From VGBV01 sp963780395 (GTDB lineage: Bacteria > Actinomycetota > Thermoleophilia > Solirubrobacterales > 70-9), in contig CAWABY010000013.1 in NCBI GenBank assembly GCA_963780395.1, positions 103,016 to 167,015 on the forward strand: a stretch of DNA of 64,000 bases, given 5' to 3'. The notes beneath the pieces are model-generated. The model was not told the DNA's origin, searched no databases, and worked only from the letters and a program-made list of their open reading frames with translations. Made by a program: the position numbers and the translations under genes. Positions 61,416-64,000 of this stretch are shown here, in pieces. Positions within the stretch are counted from its first letter, which is position 1; each line of letters opens with the position of its first letter.

Positions 61416-62297
61416 ATGGCTGAGATTCACGGAGTGCTGACGGCGATGTTGACGCCGTTCGCCGAGGACGGCTCGGTGGACGAGGTGGCCGCGCGCAAGC
61501 TCGCGCGCCACCTGGTCGAGAACGGGTCCCACGGCGTCGTCGTGGCCGGGACGACGGGCGAGTCGCCGACCCTCCAGGACGACGAGCAGATCTCGCTGCT
61601 GCGCGCGGTCAAGGACGAGATCGGCGCCGAGGCGACGGTGATCTGCGGCACCGGCTCCAACGACACCCGCCACGGCGTGCACCTGACCAAGGCCGCGGCC
61701 GAGGCCGGCGCCGACGCGGTCCTGTCGGTGACGCCGTACTACAACAAGCCCAACCGGGCCGGGATCCTGGCGCACTACGAGGCCGTCGCCGAGGCGGCGG
61801 GCGAGGTGCCGGTGATCCTCTACAACATCCCCTCGCGGGTCGTGATCAACGTCCCGCCCGAGCTGCTGGCCGAGCTGGCGCAGATCGACAACGTGGTCGC
61901 GGTCAAGCAGGCCAATAACGACGAGATCGACAAGGTCGAAGGGCTCGACGTGCTCGCCGGCAACGATGACGTCTTCCTGCGCTGCCTCGAAACCGGAGGC
62001 GTCGGCGGCATCCTCGTCGCATCGCACGTGGTAGGCCCCGAGATGCGGGAGATCTACGACGCGGTCAAGGCCGGCGACTCCGATCGCGCCGCCGAGATCG
62101 AGGCCGGGATCCGGCCGATCTTCGAGGCGATGACCGTGACCGCGGGGCCGATCCCGGCCAAGGCCGCGACCGAGATGCTGGGCCTGATCCCGTCGGCCCG
62201 GATGCGGCTGCCGATGGTCGAGGCCGACTCCGAGCAGCGGGCGCAGGTCCGCCAGGCGCTCGAGGCGCACGGCCTGCTCTCCGCGAGCGCGGCGTAG
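61416..62297 (+). CDS. dapA: 4-hydroxy-tetrahydrodipicolinate synthase
   Basis: DapA condenses pyruvate with aspartate semialdehyde. The 293-residue TIM barrel has VVAGTTGESPTLQDDEQ, SVTPYYNKPNRAGILAHYEAVAEA with the catalytic Tyr and IDNVVAVKQANND with the Schiff-base Lys (near residue 162). The open frame extends 45 codons further upstream, but the -10 box and conservation place the start at 61416. RNase J follows after one base, an order seen widely in actinobacteria. Confidence 0.95.
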   Translation: MAEIHGVLTAMLTPFAEDGSVDEVAARKLARHLVENGSHGVVVAGTTGESPTLQDDEQISLLRAVKDEIGAEATVICGTGSNDTRHGVHLTKAAAEAGADAVLSVTPYYNKPNRAGILAHYEAVAEAAGEVPVILYNIPSRVVINVPPELLAELAQIDNVVAVKQANNDEIDKVEGLDVLAGNDDVFLRCLETGGVGGILVASHVVGPEMREIYDAVKAGDSDRAAEIEAGIRPIFEAMTVTAGPIPAKAATEMLGLIPSARMRLPMVEADSEQRAQVRQALEAHGLLSASAA

Positions 62298-62298
62298 C

Positions 62299-63960
62299 TT
62301 GAGCGCCCCGGTACGAATCATCCCCCTGGGCGGGCTGGGGGAGATCGGCAAGAACATGACCGTGGTCGAGCACCAGGGCCGGATCGTGGTCGTGGACACC
62401 GGGCTGATGTTCCCGACGGCCGAGATGCTGGGCATCGACCTGGTGCTGCCCGACTTCTCGATGCTCCGGGAGCGCGCCGAGGACATCGAGGCGATCGTGC
62501 TCACCCACGGCCACGAGGACCACGTCGGGGCGCTGCCCTACGTGTTGCGCGAGATCGGGATGCCGCCGAAGATCTACGGGGGCCTGCTGACGATCGGCAT
62601 GGTCCGCTCCAAGCTCGACGAGCACAAGCTCCGCGAGGCCCCGCTGGAGGAGCTGCCGGCCGGCAAGCGGATAGAGCTGGGCCCGTTCGGGATCGAGATG
62701 GTGCACATGTCGCATTCCATTCCCGACGCCTGCGCAGTAGCCCTGACGACGGAGGTCGGCACGGTCCTGATCACGGGCGACTACAAGTTCGACCAGACCC
62801 CCGTGGACGGCAACCCCGCCGACGTCTCGCGGCTGGCCGAGCTGGGGCGCGAGGGCATCCTCTGCCTCTGCGGGGACTCGACCAACGCCGACCGTCCCGG
62901 AATCGCGCCGTCGGAGTCGAGCGTGGGCCCGGCGCTGCTGGAGGTGTTCGGGCGCTGTGAGGGCCGCATCATCGTCACCTCGTTCGCGTCCAACATCCAC
63001 CGGGTCCAGCAGGCGATCGACGCCGCGGCGCAGCTGGACCGCAAGGTGGCGCTGGTGGGCCGCTCGATGCGCAAGAACTTCAACATCGCCTCCAACCTCG
63101 GCATCGCCGATGCGCCCGAGTCGCTCTTCATCCAGCCGAAGGAGATCGAGGACTACCCCGATCACAAGGTGGTCGTGATCTCGACCGGCAGCCAGGGCGA
63201 GCCGCTGTCGGCGCTGCGGCGGATGGCCCACAACGACCACCGCGACGTGCAGCTGCACTCGGGCGACACGGTGATCTTCTCGGCCACGCCGATCCCCGGC
63301 AACGAGCGCTCGGTGAACGAGACGATCGACCACATCTTCCAGATCGGGGCCTCGGTCGTGACCGCCGCTGACGCGCCGATCCACGCCTCGGGTCACGGCT
63401 GGCAGGAGGAGTTGAAGCTGATGCTGAACCTGACCAAGCCGCGCCACGTCTTTCCCTTCCACGGCGACCACAAGCGCCTGCGCCTGCACGCCGACCTGGC
63501 CGAATCGGTGGGGATCGAACGAGAGAACATCTTCATCGGGCGCAACGGCCTCGCCCTCGACATCAGCGAAGACGGCGCCAAGTTCGGCGAGGACTTCCAC
63601 GCCAGCATGATCTTCGTGGACGGCGTCTCGGTCGGCGAGCCCGACGAGTTCGCCCTGCGAGACCGTCGCAAGCTCTCCGACGACGGCGTCGTCATCGTCG
63701 TCGCCACGATCTCGGCCGACGACGGCTCCCAGGTGGCCGAGCCCGAGGTCATCTTCCGGGGCGTCCCCGACGCCGAGGAGGCAGACGGCATGCGCGAGGA
63801 GCTGGCCGAGGTCGTCAACGACACCCTGGCCGAGGCCGCCGAGGACCAGGTCCGAGAGATCGCTTTGCTCCAGGAGGACCTGCACGACGACGTGGGCGAG
63901 TTCGTCCACGAGAAGCTCCGCCGCCGCCCGCTGGTTCTCCCCGTCGTGGTCGAGGTCTAA
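62299..63960 (+). CDS. rnj: Ribonuclease J
   Basis: RNase J is a metallo-beta-lactamase/beta-CASP enzyme with 5'-3' exonuclease and endonuclease activity in mRNA decay and rRNA maturation. The 553 residues have IPLGGLGEIGKNMTVVEH, the zinc motif LTHGHEDHVGALPY (near residue 72), HSIPDACAVAL, ITGDYKFDQTPVDG, and the beta-CASP motifs TSFASNIHRVQQ and HASGHGWQEELKLMLNLTKPRHVFPFHGDHKRL. The start is TTG 62299, one base after the dapA stop, so it is translationally coupled. The last 39 bases of the window hold no feature. Confidence 0.95.
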   Translation: MSAPVRIIPLGGLGEIGKNMTVVEHQGRIVVVDTGLMFPTAEMLGIDLVLPDFSMLRERAEDIEAIVLTHGHEDHVGALPYVLREIGMPPKIYGGLLTIGMVRSKLDEHKLREAPLEELPAGKRIELGPFGIEMVHMSHSIPDACAVALTTEVGTVLITGDYKFDQTPVDGNPADVSRLAELGREGILCLCGDSTNADRPGIAPSESSVGPALLEVFGRCEGRIIVTSFASNIHRVQQAIDAAAQLDRKVALVGRSMRKNFNIASNLGIADAPESLFIQPKEIEDYPDHKVVVISTGSQGEPLSALRRMAHNDHRDVQLHSGDTVIFSATPIPGNERSVNETIDHIFQIGASVVTAADAPIHASGHGWQEELKLMLNLTKPRHVFPFHGDHKRLRLHADLAESVGIERENIFIGRNGLALDISEDGAKFGEDFHASMIFVDGVSVGEPDEFALRDRRKLSDDGVVIVVATISADDGSQVAEPEVIFRGVPDAEEADGMREELAEVVNDTLAEAAEDQVREIALLQEDLHDDVGEFVHEKLRRRPLVLPVVVEV

Positions 63961-64000
63961 CCGCCAGGAGCCAAGAGCAGTGCGGGCCGGCCCCGGAGAA

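Overview
The window is a 64 kb piece of a very GC-rich bacterial chromosome with dense, short-spaced housekeeping genes. An actinobacterial-type integration host factor, a dapA-RNase J pair, a dapB-M16 peptidase-pnp order, a single-chain SecD-SecF, many NTF2/SnoaL-like proteins and frequent leaderless promoters point to an actinobacterium, most likely a deep lineage such as Thermoleophilia (Solirubrobacterales). That placement is inference from gene content; no rRNA is present. I see no prophage, insertion sequence, CRISPR array or secondary-metabolite cluster.

Layout. 51-11259: Holliday junction genes ruvC, ruvA, ruvB, a zinc-ribbon/PAS protein, fused secDF, a small membrane protein, recJ and a Rel (p)ppGpp enzyme. 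11341-18464: a cupredoxin, two HIT hydrolases, a repeat-containing secreted protein, a diacylglycerol-kinase-like protein, a metallo-beta-lactamase hydrolase, a phosphohexomutase and CorA. 18574-20290: a SAM-I riboswitch with terminator ahead of a threonine-synthase-like enzyme and a ThiS/MoaD-like sulfur carrier. 20318-22613: rfbF/rfbG-like CDP-sugar genes, an NTF2-like protein and tRNA-Arg(CCG). 22654-29029: a flavin reductase, a DUF1989-GcvT fusion, an acyl-CoA dehydrogenase and a badly frameshifted permease. 29059-30331: RNase Z and dodecin. 30419-40369: a pyrimidine operon (pyrR, pyrB, pyrC, isochorismatase-like hydrolase, carA, NTF2-like, carB, pyrK, pyrD) with a PyrR-type leader. 40424-43902: mihF, gmk, rpoZ, coaBC, a TPR protein, a palindromic repeat element and dtd. 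43951-53893: a lipoprotein, then rimP, nusA, infB, DUF503, rbfA, nrnA, truB, ribF and rpsO behind a leader with an intrinsic terminator. 53907-57861: a redox/NTF2 trio separating rpsO from pnp. 57871-63960: M16 peptidase, dapB, amidase, dapA and RNase J.

Two signals run through the whole window. First, about fifteen start codons lie 6-9 bases after a TANNNT or GATAAT/GATACT -10 box, the geometry of leaderless mRNAs; this also settles several GTG starts. Second, five otherwise well-conserved genes (cupredoxin, carA, lipoprotein, truB, amidase) each carry one apparent +1 frameshift, the rfbG-like gene has no conventional start, and the permease has a dozen or more frame changes. Sequencing or assembly error is the simplest explanation, but some may be real.

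The most interesting system candidate is the SAM-riboswitch-controlled pair of a PLP enzyme (threonine synthase family) and a GG-ending sulfur carrier, which could be a protein-thiocarboxylate route to homocysteine. Next come the DUF1989-GcvT/acyl-CoA dehydrogenase/permease catabolic locus, the attenuator ahead of rimP-nusA-infB, and a short palindromic repeat element before dtd.
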